Source: JANNNF01 sp040385825 (GTDB lineage Bacteria > Pseudomonadota > Alphaproteobacteria > Rhodobacterales > Rhodobacteraceae). Taken from it: a stretch of DNA of 64,000 bases. Location of the stretch: contig JAZKGQ010000003.1 in assembly GCA_040385825.1 (NCBI GenBank), positions 124,001 through 188,000 of the forward strand, written 5' to 3'. Below the pieces are notes generated by a model. That model ran no database searches. It was not told where the DNA came from and worked only from the letters and a program-made list of their open reading frames with translations. The translations under genes and the position numbers were made by a program. Below are positions 26,127 to 34,485 of this stretch, piece after piece. Numbering within the stretch: position 1 is the stretch's first letter; each line of letters begins with the position of its first letter.

Positions 26127-27110
26127 ATGACACAGACCCCCTCCCACCGCCTGTCCGTCGCCCCGATGATGGATTGGACCGACCGGCATTGCCGCAGCTT
26201 TCACCGGCTGATGACGCGGCGGGCGATGCTCTATACCGAAATGGTGACGGCCCCTGCGGTGATCCATGGGCCGAAGGATCGCTTGCTGGGTTATTCCGGG
26301 GCCGAACATCCCATCGCCTTGCAGCTTGGCGGGTCGGACCCGGCGGAATTGGGGCAGGCGGTGCGGGCGGCGCGGCCTTATGGCTATGACGAGGTCAACC
26401 TGAACGTCGGCTGCCCGTCAGACCGGGTGCAGTCTGGCTGTTTTGGCGCTGTGCTGATGGAACGGCCCGGCCTGGTGGCCGATTGCGTGGCCGCGATGAT
26501 GGAGCAGGCACAGGCCCCCGTGACGGTGAAATGCCGGATCGGCGTGGATGATCAGGTGCCGCAGGACGTACTGCCCGATTTTCTGGAAAAGGTGTCGGCG
26601 GCGGGTGTGACCCATTTCATCATCCACGCCCGCAAAGCCTGGCTCAAGGGCCTGTCCCCCAAGGAAAACCGCGAGATTCCGCCGCTGGACTACCCCCTGG
26701 TTCTGGCGATGAAGCAGGCCTATCCGCATCTGACCATCTGCATCAACGGCGGAATCAGCACGTTGGATCAGGCGAAATCCCTGCTGGACCAAGGGCTTGA
26801 CGGGGTGATGCTGGGGCGTGCCGCCTATCACGATCCGGGGTCGGTGCTGGTGGGGGCGGACGCGCTGTGGGGCGACGGGCCGGGCCTGGATGCGATGGCG
26901 GCGGTGGATGCCTTCCGCCCCTACATCGCCGCGCACCTGGCGGCGGGCGGGCGGTTGCACCAGATCACCCGGCACATGCTGGGCCTGTTTGCGGGCCAGC
27001 CCGGCGCGCGGGGCTGGCGGCGCGTGCTGTCAGAAGGCGCCAGCCGCGATGGCGCGGGGCTGGATCTGATCGACCGCGCGCTTGCCAGCCTTCACGCCAG
27101 CGCCGCCTGA
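26127..27110 (+). CDS. dusA: tRNA-dihydrouridine(20/20a) synthase DusA
   Basis: FMN-dependent reduction of uridines 20/20a in the tRNA D-loop. The 327-residue TIM-barrel protein has VAPMMDWTDRH at the N-terminus, NLNVGCPSDRV with catalytic C96, VKCRIGVDD, and FIIHARKAWLKGLSPKENR, which is specific for DusA. The start is the ATG at 26127; no strong ribosome-binding site is visible. It lies 89 bases after pxpC and its 3' end overlaps the convergent MFS gene by 19 bases. Confidence 0.96.
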   Translation: MTQTPSHRLSVAPMMDWTDRHCRSFHRLMTRRAMLYTEMVTAPAVIHGPKDRLLGYSGAEHPIALQLGGSDPAELGQAVRAARPYGYDEVNLNVGCPSDRVQSGCFGAVLMERPGLVADCVAAMMEQAQAPVTVKCRIGVDDQVPQDVLPDFLEKVSAAGVTHFIIHARKAWLKGLSPKENREIPPLDYPLVLAMKQAYPHLTICINGGISTLDQAKSLLDQGLDGVMLGRAAYHDPGSVLVGADALWGDGPGLDAMAAVDAFRPYIAAHLAAGGRLHQITRHMLGLFAGQPGARGWRRVLSEGASRDGAGLDLIDRALASLHASAA

Positions 27111-28285
27111 CGCGGGATCAGCCGCGACAGGCCAAAGGCAAGGACGCCGCAGACCGCAATCGCGCCCTGCATCGGCACCACGGTTCCATCCAGAAACGGG
27201 CCGGCGGCCGCCACCATCACACCCGCTGCAACCATCTGCAGGGTGCCGCCAAGCGAGGAGGCAAGCCCTGCGTTGGACCCGTGATCCTCCAGCGCCTGCA
27301 CCTGGGCTGTGGGCAGGATCAGCCCCAGAAACATGTTGCCGACAAACAACGCCGCCATGGTGACGGGCAGGCTGGCCATGCCCGCCAGCCCCAGACCAAA
27401 CCCCGCCACGGTCGCCGCCGCAAAGCCGGTGGTGGCAAGGCGGATCATCCGCAACGTGCCCAACCGCTGTGCCAGCGGCCCGGAAAATTGCGACGCGGCA
27501 AAGAACCCCACCGCGTTGAAGGCAAAAGCCAGCGAGAATTGCGTGGGGCTTAGCCCGAACTGGCCAGTGTAGACGAACGACGCGCTTGCGATGAAGACGA
27601 AAAAGCTGGCAAAGGCAAAGCCCGCAAGGAAGGTCATCACCATGAACCCCCGGTCGGCCAGCAAGGATCTGGTGCCGGCCCAGGTGGTGGCCAGATCGAA
27701 CCGCTGGCGGTTTTCCGGCGTCAGGGTTTCGGGCAGCGCAAAGCGGATCAGGAAGAAACTGAGCGCAGCCGCCACCAGCAGCGCCCAGAAGATCAGCCGC
27801 CACGTGCCGAACACCAGCAGCGCCGACCCCGACAGCGGGGCCAGCAGGGGCGACACGGCAATCACGATCATGATGGTGGACATCATCCGTGTCGCGGCAG
27901 GCCCGGTTGCCAGATCGCGGATCACCGCGCGCAGCACCACCATGTTGGCCGCCCCGCCCAGCCCCTGCACCAGCCGCCCGAAGATCAGCCAGCCGATGCT
28001 GGGGGCAAGCGCGCAGATCACGGTGCCCGCGATGAACAGTCCAAGCCCGGTGTACATCGGCGGTTTGCGCCCGGCCTGATCGGCCCAGGGACCATAGGCC
28101 AGTTGTGCCAGGCCAAAGGCGATGAAATAGGCCACGATCGTCCATTGCACCGATTGCATGCTGGCGCCGAAATCGGCCCCGATCATCGGCATCGCAGGCA
28201 GATACATGTCGATGGCAAAGGGACCGACGGCGGCCACCAGCCCCAGAATGACGGAATAGGCGGTCAGCGAAAGCGCGCGGGCCAT
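27092..28285 (-). CDS. Bcr/CflA-family multidrug efflux MFS transporter
   Basis: 397-residue, 12-segment major-facilitator transporter. The first segment with DMYLPAMPMIGADF, then AYGPWADQAGRKPP (loop 2-3 motif) and GRLVQGLGGAAN, matches the Bcr/CflA drug-proton antiporters. The ATG at 28285 (MARALSLTAYS) is chosen over in-frame upstream codons, which encode shadow sequence. Substrates cannot be told from sequence. It is divergent from the TSUP gene with 140 bases between. Confidence 0.9.
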   Translation of the reverse strand: MARALSLTAYSVILGLVAAVGPFAIDMYLPAMPMIGADFGASMQSVQWTIVAYFIAFGLAQLAYGPWADQAGRKPPMYTGLGLFIAGTVICALAPSIGWLIFGRLVQGLGGAANMVVLRAVIRDLATGPAATRMMSTIMIVIAVSPLLAPLSGSALLVFGTWRLIFWALLVAAALSFFLIRFALPETLTPENRQRFDLATTWAGTRSLLADRGFMVMTFLAGFAFASFFVFIASASFVYTGQFGLSPTQFSLAFAFNAVGFFAASQFSGPLAQRLGTLRMIRLATTGFAAATVAGFGLGLAGMASLPVTMAALFVGNMFLGLILPTAQVQALEDHGSNAGLASSLGGTLQMVAAGVMVAAAGPFLDGTVVPMQGAIAVCGVLAFGLSRLIPRQAALA

Positions 28286-28425
28286 GGGGTGGCCTTTCTG
28301 TTTGGGGGTGCGGCGCTGTGGGTAACCTGCCTTGCGGGCAATGAAAAGGGGCGATGCGGGCTGGCAGGTTCTGCGCGGCCTCGCTAGGTTGCGCGGCCAG
28401 ACCCTGCCGTCAAAGGAGCCGCCTG

Positions 28426-29244
28426 ATGCCTGAATTTTCCGCAGTCCTGCCGATGATCGTGATTTTGCTGATGATCGGGGGCTTTGCCGGGGTGATCGGG
28501 GGCATGTTGGGGGTGGGGGGGGGCATCGTGCTGGTGCCCGCATTCTATTACGCCTTCACCCACCTTGGCTATGGCGGCGATCAACTGATGCAGATGTGCG
28601 TGGCGACATCCCTTGCCACCATCGTCGTCACCTCGGTCCGGTCGGTCGCGGCCCATCACAGGAAGGGCGCGGTGGACTGGGCGGTGCTGAAAGGCTGGGG
28701 GCCGTTTCTGGTGATTACGGCAGGGGCGGGGGTGTTCGTCGCGGCGCGGGTGTCGTCGATGACCTTGCAGGCGGTGTTTGGTGTGCTGGCGGGGCTGGCG
28801 GGGTTGTGGATGGCGTTTGGCCGCGACGACTGGCGCGTGGGGCAGACCATGCCGGGGCAGCCGGTGCGGGGAATTCTGGCCTCTGTCGTGGGGTTCTTGT
28901 CGGCGATGATGGGGATTGGGGGGGGGACTTTCGGCGTGCCGCTGATGACCGCCTACAACATGCCGATCCACCGGGCGGTGGCCACGGCAAGCGGCTTTGG
29001 CGTGCTGATCGCCGTGCCGTCGGTGCTCGGGTTTCTGCTGGTGAAGATCGCCGATGCGCCGCCCTATACGGTGGGGGCCGTCAGCCTGCCTGCGTTTCTG
29101 GTGGTGATCGGCACCACCCTGATCACCACGCCATGGGGGGTGCGGCTGGCCCATGCGATGAACCCCAAACCGCTGAAGCGCGCCTTTGCGGTGTTCCTGA
29201 CGCTGGTGGCGCTGAACATGCTGCGCAAGGTGGTGGGGGGGTGA
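28426..29244 (+). CDS. TSUP-family (TauE/SafE) anion exporter
   Basis: 272-residue inner-membrane protein with the two glycine-rich TSUP repeats: GVIGGMLGVGGGIVLVPA near residue 25 and SAMMGIGGGTFGVPL near 160. Family members move sulfite, sulfoacetate or related anions. AAAGGAG lies 9 bases before the ATG at 28426. The stop overlaps the GTG of the predicted dioxygenase gene (GTGA), suggesting a shared pathway, though the substrate is not evident. Confidence 0.88.
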   Translation: MPEFSAVLPMIVILLMIGGFAGVIGGMLGVGGGIVLVPAFYYAFTHLGYGGDQLMQMCVATSLATIVVTSVRSVAAHHRKGAVDWAVLKGWGPFLVITAGAGVFVAARVSSMTLQAVFGVLAGLAGLWMAFGRDDWRVGQTMPGQPVRGILASVVGFLSAMMGIGGGTFGVPLMTAYNMPIHRAVATASGFGVLIAVPSVLGFLLVKIADAPPYTVGAVSLPAFLVVIGTTLITTPWGVRLAHAMNPKPLKRAFAVFLTLVALNMLRKVVGG

Positions 29245-29963
29245 CAGGCTGGCAAAAGCTTGGCCCCGATCCCCGGATCGCGGCTTGGGCCGCAGCGGCC
29301 TTGCCGGTCGCCGAGGCGGTGATTGCCGCCTCGGCAGAACCCTGGCGCTGTGGCGGGACGTGGTTTGTGGGCGTGGATGCGCTGCCCAACGCGGCGGATG
29401 GCGCGGTCGGGGGCGTGGCTTTCCCCTGGGACGCGCTGCCGCTGCGCCCCGCACCGCTGCACCCGGCACAACTGTCGGTGATCCGGCCCGGCTATCCGCA
29501 GCCATCGCCTGAGGAATCTTCCGCCGCCTTCCGCTATCGCCAGACCCGCGATGCCGCCCATCTGGACGGGATCCTGGCGGTTGGTCCTGCAAGACGGCGG
29601 ATGATCAGGGAGCCGCACGCCTGGATACTGGGCCTGCCGCTGACCGACAGCGCCGCGTCGCCGCTGGTGGTGTGGGAGGGCAGTCATGCGGTGATGCAGG
29701 CGGCCCTGCGGTTTGCGCTGCGGGATCATCCGGTGCAGACATGGGGCGAGGTCGACATCACCGACGCCTATCAGACCGCCCGCGCCAAGGTCTTTCAGAC
29801 CTGTCGCCGGGTCGCACTTCCAGTGCGCCCCGGCGAGGCCACGCTCATCCATCGCCACATGGTGCATGGGGTGGCCCCCTGGGGGGGCGGGGCGTCGGAC
29901 CGGGTGATTGCCTATGTCAGGCCGCAGATGGCATCGGTGGCGGATTGGCTGTGCGCCGCCTGA
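29241..29963 (+). CDS. Predicted phytanoyl-CoA-dioxygenase-like Fe(II) enzyme
   Basis: 240-residue soluble protein without a firmly recognised family. The facial-triad pattern of 2-oxoglutarate/Fe(II) dioxygenases can be read: H107-x-D109 (AAHLDG), a distal His in IHRHMVHGVAPW (H209 by PhyH spacing) and R221 (DRVIAY) as possible 2-oxoglutarate anchor. A GVDALPN segment and a strand ILGLPLTD precede the distal half. It starts at GTG 29241, overlapping the TSUP exporter stop, so the two are coupled. Assignment to the PhyH-like fold is inference; the substrate is unknown. It is followed by the convergent-junction repeat. Confidence 0.6.
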   Translation: MTGWQKLGPDPRIAAWAAAALPVAEAVIAASAEPWRCGGTWFVGVDALPNAADGAVGGVAFPWDALPLRPAPLHPAQLSVIRPGYPQPSPEESSAAFRYRQTRDAAHLDGILAVGPARRRMIREPHAWILGLPLTDSAASPLVVWEGSHAVMQAALRFALRDHPVQTWGEVDITDAYQTARAKVFQTCRRVALPVRPGEATLIHRHMVHGVAPWGGGASDRVIAYVRPQMASVADWLCAA

Positions 29964-29980
29964 GCGGGTGGCCGGGGCAG

Positions 29981-30015
29981 GAGCCTCCGGCGGGGATATT
30001 TGGGAACAGATGATG
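29981..30015 (+). repeat. Convergent-junction element, copy A (diverged)
   Basis: Sits between the dioxygenase gene and DUF1289, whose 3' ends face each other. The core GGGGATATTTGGGAACAGAT plus GATG matches the core of copies B and C (GGGATATTTATGNANAGA-type) in sequence and orientation, but lacks their TTTTAGACAAGTTTTAG tail and is preceded by CCTCCGGC instead of the C-rich hairpin. Confidence 0.5.
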
Positions 30016-30023
30016 GGCTGCGG

Positions 30024-30257
30024 TCAGTGGTCCAGACGGGCTTGCCTGCCGCCCCGGCGTTTGGCAAAGCGCGGCGCGCGGGCGGGCAGGTCGGCCATCA
30101 CGGCGGCACGGGCGGCAGGGGTCAGGCGCGACCAGCCGGCGATTTCTTCAAGGCTGCGATAGCAGCCGACGCACAGGCGTTCTTCGGGGTGAATGGCGCA
30201 GAGCTTGATGCAGGGCGAGGCGATTTCGTCACGGGCCCAGACCTCGTCGTCTTTCAC
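30024..30257 (-). CDS. DUF1289 domain protein
   Basis: 77-residue small protein with the DUF1289 Cys pattern SPCIKLC...LCVGCYR (four Cys, probable metal site) and ARDEIASP at the N-terminus, followed by an Arg-rich tail. Its function is unknown. The start is GTG at 30257, overlapping the ruvX stop as GTGA, so it is the last gene of ccmI-ruvX-DUF1289. Confidence 0.88.
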   Translation of the reverse strand: MKDDEVWARDEIASPCIKLCAIHPEERLCVGCYRSLEEIAGWSRLTPAARAAVMADLPARAPRFAKRRGGRQARLDH

Positions 30258-30742
30258 TGATCCGATCCTTGTGCCGCTGTCAGATACGCCAGCCGATCCA
30301 GCGCGCCTTGCAGAATATAGCCTGCCGCGACCTGATCAATCACCTGTTTGCGACGTGCGCGCGACGTATCCGCCTCGATAAGTGCCCTTTCTGCCGCAAC
30401 GGTGGACAGGCGTTCATCCCAGAAGGTGATCGGCAGCGGGGTCAGCGTTTCCAGATTGCGCGCGAAAGCCCGCGTCGATTGCGCGCGCGGGCCTTCCGAG
30501 CCGTCCATGTTCAGCGGCAGGCCCAGGATGATCCCGTACGCCCCGCGCGCGGTCAACAGGGCCAGCAGGCGGGCGGCATCGAGGCTGAATTTCTCGCGCC
30601 GGATCACCTCGATGGGCGTGGCCACCGACCGGCGCAGGTCGGAAATGGCGACGCCGATGGTCATGGTGCCAAGGTCCAGCCCCGCAATGGCGCGGTTCGG
30701 CGGCAGGGCGGCCAGGAACGGTTCGACCGTGGCAAGGATCAC
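30254..30742 (-). CDS. ruvX: Putative Holliday junction resolvase RuvX/YqgF
   Basis: 162-residue RNase H-fold nuclease, implicated in 16S rRNA 5'-end maturation as well as Holliday junction resolution. The catalytic segment AGLDLGTMTIGVAISD, then GIILGLPLNMDGSEGPRAQ and TFWDERLSTVAAE are the family signatures. The start is GTG at 30742 because it forms a GTGA overlap with the ccmI stop; the upstream in-frame residues are shadow sequence from ccmI. Confidence 0.93.
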   Translation of the reverse strand: MILATVEPFLAALPPNRAIAGLDLGTMTIGVAISDLRRSVATPIEVIRREKFSLDAARLLALLTARGAYGIILGLPLNMDGSEGPRAQSTRAFARNLETLTPLPITFWDERLSTVAAERALIEADTSRARRKQVIDQVAAGYILQGALDRLAYLTAAQGSDQ

Positions 30743-31983
30743 GGGGCCAGCCCCGCCATGACCGCAGCCTCCTTGAGGAAGGACAGCGACGAGGCCTGAC
30801 CGTCGAAATAGGTCTTTGCCTCGGCATAGATGCGGGCCGCTTCGTCCTGGCGTTTCAGCACGCCAAGCGCGCGGATCAGCTGGCCCCATTCCTCGACCGT
30901 GCCGCCCTCGGTGGCCAGACGCCCCGACAGTTGCGCCACCATGCCTTCCACCATCGCCGCCTGATCTTCGGCCGACTGGCCTGCGGCATCCGCCACATCG
31001 CCGGCCGTCGGGCCGCGCAAGGGGGGCAGCTCATACCGCACCCCAGCGCGATAGACGATGTCGGGCATCTGCGCCCGGATCAGCGGCACCCATGGTGCTT
31101 CGGGCGGGCTTTCTTCAAGCAGGCGACGCCAGAGCAGGAAGGTGCGGTCCTGCCGCCCGCCCTGGGCAAACATCAGCCCCGAGAAATAGCGCGCCACCGG
31201 GTTTTTCGGGTCTTTCTGCAGGGCGCGCACCAGATCGGCCTCGGCCTCGGGCGAGACATAGCCGCCCGCCGCACGAATGCGCAGTTCGGCCAGTTCCGCG
31301 TGATCCTTGGCTGTGGCAGCGGTGCCCTTGGCGGCAATCAACTGCTCGGTCGCGGTCTGGGCGGCGGCGAGGTTGCCAAGGGCCGTCTCGTTGCGGGCCA
31401 GCAGTTCAAGCCCCTGCACGTCGCCGGGACGGTCCGCGACGGCGGCGCGCAATCTGGTCATGAGCTGGGCAAACTCGGCGTCAGGGGCGGGCGGGGCAGG
31501 GGCTGCAAGCTGGGCTTCGGCGGCGGCCTGGCTGGGGCGGGTGCGCATCATCTCATCAGACTGGGCCAGACGGCTGGCCAGCGGCAGATCGGGATAGCCC
31601 GGCGCGCCAATACGCGCATAGAACACCACTGCCGCCACCAGAGCCACGCCCACCACCAGCAGCGGCCCGACGAGTTGCCGGTCCGTCCCGGAATGGGACG
31701 CGGCACCGGATGCTGCATCGGAAGCGGCTGAGGGCAGGGGCTTCGCCGCCTCGGCGCGGCTGGCCTCGAGCAGGCGGCGGCTGATCTCGGTCCGCAGCCG
31801 CTGTGCCTCGGCCGGGTCGACGGTGCCGCGCGCAAGATCGCGGTCAACCTCGGCCAGTTGATCGCTGTAGACGCGCAGATCGGACGGGCTGGCCTGCTGC
31901 GGCCGCCGCAGCGCCTGCCACAGCACCACAGCCACGCCCGCCAGCATGACTGCCACCGCCACCCAGAATGCCAAATCAGCCAT
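30739..31983 (-). CDS. ccmI: Cytochrome c-type biogenesis protein CcmI
   Basis: 414-residue apocytochrome c chaperone that delivers substrates to the CcmF/H haem ligase in the periplasm. The N-terminal membrane span (2-24), a cytoplasmic loop with the heptad-rich VYSDQLAEVDRDLARGT region, a second span (103-123) and a TPR-like periplasmic domain give the standard CcmI layout. The ATG at 31983 (MADLAFWVAV) is the topologically correct start. Other ccm genes are not in the window. It is coupled to ruvX by a GTGA overlap. Confidence 0.92.
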   Translation of the reverse strand: MADLAFWVAVAVMLAGVAVVLWQALRRPQQASPSDLRVYSDQLAEVDRDLARGTVDPAEAQRLRTEISRRLLEASRAEAAKPLPSAASDAASGAASHSGTDRQLVGPLLVVGVALVAAVVFYARIGAPGYPDLPLASRLAQSDEMMRTRPSQAAAEAQLAAPAPPAPDAEFAQLMTRLRAAVADRPGDVQGLELLARNETALGNLAAAQTATEQLIAAKGTAATAKDHAELAELRIRAAGGYVSPEAEADLVRALQKDPKNPVARYFSGLMFAQGGRQDRTFLLWRRLLEESPPEAPWVPLIRAQMPDIVYRAGVRYELPPLRGPTAGDVADAAGQSAEDQAAMVEGMVAQLSGRLATEGGTVEEWGQLIRALGVLKRQDEAARIYAEAKTYFDGQASSLSFLKEAAVMAGLAP

Positions 31984-31985
31984 AT

Positions 31986-32025
31986 CGCCAGTCCCTGCCC
32001 ATTCAGTCCCCGCCCGTTCAGTCCC
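31986..32025 (-). repeat. 15-bp tandem repeat at the 5' end of ccmI
   Basis: On the minus strand GGGACTGAACGGGCG, GGGACTGAATGGGCA and a partial GGGACTGGCG follow each other just before the ccmI ATG. The repeats lie in the untranslated region or promoter between ccmI and the divergent soxB. Confidence 0.5.
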
Positions 32026-32192
32026 ATCTAATCGCTTGGGGGGCGGCACAAAAGAGCCAAACCGCCGCAGCCCCGGTGGGAAGGACGAAAGTGGCATATG
32101 TCGTGTTTTTCCCGATTGTGCCGCTGGCGGGTGCAGATATACCGGGGCGATGGCCCAAATGGGCAGCAAGATTGCACCTGTGGGGGGCCACG

Positions 32193-33440
32193 ATGAAACG
32201 CTATTCGGTCTTTGCCATCGCGCGTGAGGCGCTGCGCTATCACACCGGCTGGGAAAAGGCCTGGGGCAACCCCGCACCCAAGGCCCAGTATGATGCGATC
32301 ATCGTGGGGGCCGGCGGGCATGGTCTGGCGACGGCCTATTATCTGGGCAAGAACCACGGCATCACCAATGTAGCCATCATCGAGAAGGGCTGGCTTGGCG
32401 GCGGCAACACCGGGCGGAACACGACCATCATCCGGTCGAACTATCTGCAAGACCCCTCGGCCGCGATCTATGAAAAGGCGCGCAGCCTGTACGAGACGAT
32501 GAGCCAGGATCTGAACTACAACGTCATGTTTTCCCCTCGGGGCGTGATGATGCTGGCCCAGACCCACCATGAGGTGCGGGGGTATCTGCGCACGGCGCAT
32601 GCCAACGCGCTGCAAGGGGTGGTGACCGAATTCATCACGCCGCAGCGGGTGAAAGAACTGTGCCCGATCCTGAACATCGACGGGCCGCGCTATCCGGTTC
32701 TGGGCGCGCTGTGGCAGCCGCGTGGCGGCACCGGGCGGCATGATGCCGTGGCCTGGGGCTATGCGCGGGCCTGTTCGGCCATGGGCATGGACATCATCCA
32801 GCAATGCGAGGTCAAGGGCGTGCGGTCCGAGGGCGGCGTGGTGACCGGGGTGGAAACCACCAAGGGCTTCATCGGCTGCTCGAGGCTGGGCATCGTGGTG
32901 GCGGGGCATTCCGGCCAGGTGGCCGATATGGCGGGCTTCCGCCTGCCGGTCGAGGCTGTGGCCCTGCAGGCGCTGGTCAGTGAACCGATCAAGCCCTGCA
33001 TGGATGTGGTGGTGATGGCCAACACCGTGCATGGCTACATGTCGCAATCCGACAAGGGCGAAATGGTGATCGGCGGCGGCACCGACGGGTTCAACAATTA
33101 CACCCAACGCGGGTCGTTCCACCACATCGAGGAAACCCTGCGCGCGCTGATCGAAACTTTCCCGATGCTGTCCCGGCTGAAGATGCTGCGGCAATGGGGC
33201 GGGATCGTGGACATGACCGGGGACCGTTCGCCGATCATTTCCAAGACGCCTTTGGGCAACTGCTTCATCAACTGCGGTTGGGGCACCGGCGGCTTCAAGG
33301 CCATTCCGGGGTCGGGCTGGGCGATGGCCGAACTGATGGCCAAGGGCGAACCGGGGCCGCTGGCGGCAGCGTTCAACATGTGGCGCTTCAAGGAAGGCCA
33401 GTTCATCGACGAGTCGGTGGCGGCAGGGGTGGCGCATTGA
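32193..33440 (+). CDS. soxB: Sarcosine oxidase subunit beta
   Basis: 415-residue flavoprotein subunit of heterotetrameric sarcosine oxidase, which demethylates sarcosine to glycine with transfer of the methyl group to THF. The N-terminal dinucleotide-binding motif IIVGAGGHGLATAYYL begins near 36. H183 in GRHDAVAWG falls where the covalent-FMN His of characterised beta subunits lies, and RQWGGIVDMTGDRSPII is family-typical. The ATG at 32193 (MKRYSVFAIAREALRYHTGW) is the family start. The other subunits follow after an unrelated gene. Confidence 0.95.
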   Translation: MKRYSVFAIAREALRYHTGWEKAWGNPAPKAQYDAIIVGAGGHGLATAYYLGKNHGITNVAIIEKGWLGGGNTGRNTTIIRSNYLQDPSAAIYEKARSLYETMSQDLNYNVMFSPRGVMMLAQTHHEVRGYLRTAHANALQGVVTEFITPQRVKELCPILNIDGPRYPVLGALWQPRGGTGRHDAVAWGYARACSAMGMDIIQQCEVKGVRSEGGVVTGVETTKGFIGCSRLGIVVAGHSGQVADMAGFRLPVEAVALQALVSEPIKPCMDVVVMANTVHGYMSQSDKGEMVIGGGTDGFNNYTQRGSFHHIEETLRALIETFPMLSRLKMLRQWGGIVDMTGDRSPIISKTPLGNCFINCGWGTGGFKAIPGSGWAMAELMAKGEPGPLAAAFNMWRFKEGQFIDESVAAGVAH

Positions 33441-33478
33441 TGGCGCCGCTGCACCCGAAATCCTTTGACGGATCTTGT

Positions 33479-33523
33479 CCGGAATTTTCAACAATTCCGG
33501 GCCGGATTGTTCAGACAATCCGG
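33479..33523. repeat. Twin hairpins downstream of soxB
   Basis: Two perfect inverted repeats one base apart: CCGGAATT-TTCAAC-AATTCCGG (33479-33500) and CCGGATTGT-TCAG-ACAATCCGG (33502-33523). All four arms are variants of CCGGAWT. No T-tract follows, so they may stabilise the upstream mRNA 3' end or act as a four-half-site operator for the next gene rather than terminate. Confidence 0.6.
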
Positions 33524-33648
33524 GTTGCCGGTGAACGCCGTTTTGCGCCGATCCGGGGCGGAGCTGCATCTGTGCATGGCAGCGAAGGGAACCAAACCGC
33601 CGCATCCGCCGTTGTAGGGGCAGTTATCCCCTCAACGGAGAACCCGAA

Positions 33649-34071
33649 ATGTCTGACCAATACGCACCCCAAACCCCGCCCGTCCATCGCCCCGGCATGG
33701 ACCCCGACCGCAACCTGCGCACCGACCCGCCGGGGCCGCCCATCCAGCAAGTCCAAGTCTCGTCCGGCTTTGGCACGGGGGCCATGGTGGCTGGCGTTTT
33801 TGTCGTGGTCGGCTTGCTGGCCTTTGCGTTCTATTCGCCCGGCGATGCGCCGGCACCCGCAACCACGCCCGCATCTGAAATCAACATCGACAACAGCGCA
33901 CCCGCAGCTCCGGCTGTCACCCCTGACGCGCCTGCCGCAACCGTTGTCGAACCGGCAGCTCCCGAAGCTGTCGCCCCGGATGCCGTCGCACCCGATGCTG
34001 TCGCACCCGATGCTGTCGCACCTGACGCAACAGCCCCTGCGGCACCCGCTGCCCCTGCGCCGCAGCCGTAA
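33649..34071 (+). CDS. Single-pass membrane protein with VAPDA repeats, unknown function
   Basis: 140 residues: a Pro/Asp-rich cytoplasmic N-terminus (1-43), one membrane span (44-63), then an Ala/Pro/Val/Asp-rich tail with four consecutive VAPDA units encoded by 15-bp DNA repeats at 33970-34029. CAACGGAGAACC precedes the ATG as ribosome-binding site. The tail is low-complexity and probably periplasmic. It separates soxB from soxDAG, where the usual order is soxBDAG without an insert, and has its own 208-base upstream region with twin hairpins. No family is recognised. Confidence 0.7.
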   Translation: MSDQYAPQTPPVHRPGMDPDRNLRTDPPGPPIQQVQVSSGFGTGAMVAGVFVVVGLLAFAFYSPGDAPAPATTPASEINIDNSAPAAPAVTPDAPAATVVEPAAPEAVAPDAVAPDAVAPDAVAPDATAPAAPAAPAPQP

Positions 34072-34149
34072 CGCGACCTCACCTGACCTGACCAACGCCA
34101 TGGGCGGGCACCTTCCGGTGTCCGCCCATTCCTTTATGGGAGATGTGCC

Positions 34150-34485
34150 GTGCTGACCCTTGACTGTCCCTATTGCGGCGTGAAGGCCGAAGAAACCGAG
34201 CTGTCGCCCGGCTATGAGGCGCATCTGAAACGGTTCGGTCCCGGTGCCTCGGACGAAGATTTCGAGGCCTACATGTTCGCCCGCAAGAACCCCAAGGGCG
34301 TGCATTTTGAACGCTGGCGGCATTCGTTCGGCTGCGGAAAATGGTTCCTCGCCGCCCGCTGCACCGCGACGCTGGAGGTGTTCGGCACCTATCCGGCGCA
34401 GGTCGGTGCCCCCCCGCAAGACATCATCGACAAGATCAAGGCTCGTCGCCCCGATTGGCAGCCCGACTGGAAGGAAACCGCATGA
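34150..34485 (+). CDS. soxD: Sarcosine oxidase subunit delta
   Basis: 111-residue zinc-binding small subunit of heterotetrameric sarcosine oxidase. The CPYCGVKAEETEL start (Cys 6 and 9), HFERWRHSFGCGKWF and the ARCTATLEVFGTYPA segment identify it. The start codon is GTG at 34150 after GGGAGATGTGCC. It overlaps soxA by 4 bases (ATGA). Confidence 0.95.
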   Translation: MLTLDCPYCGVKAEETELSPGYEAHLKRFGPGASDEDFEAYMFARKNPKGVHFERWRHSFGCGKWFLAARCTATLEVFGTYPAQVGAPPQDIIDKIKARRPDWQPDWKETA

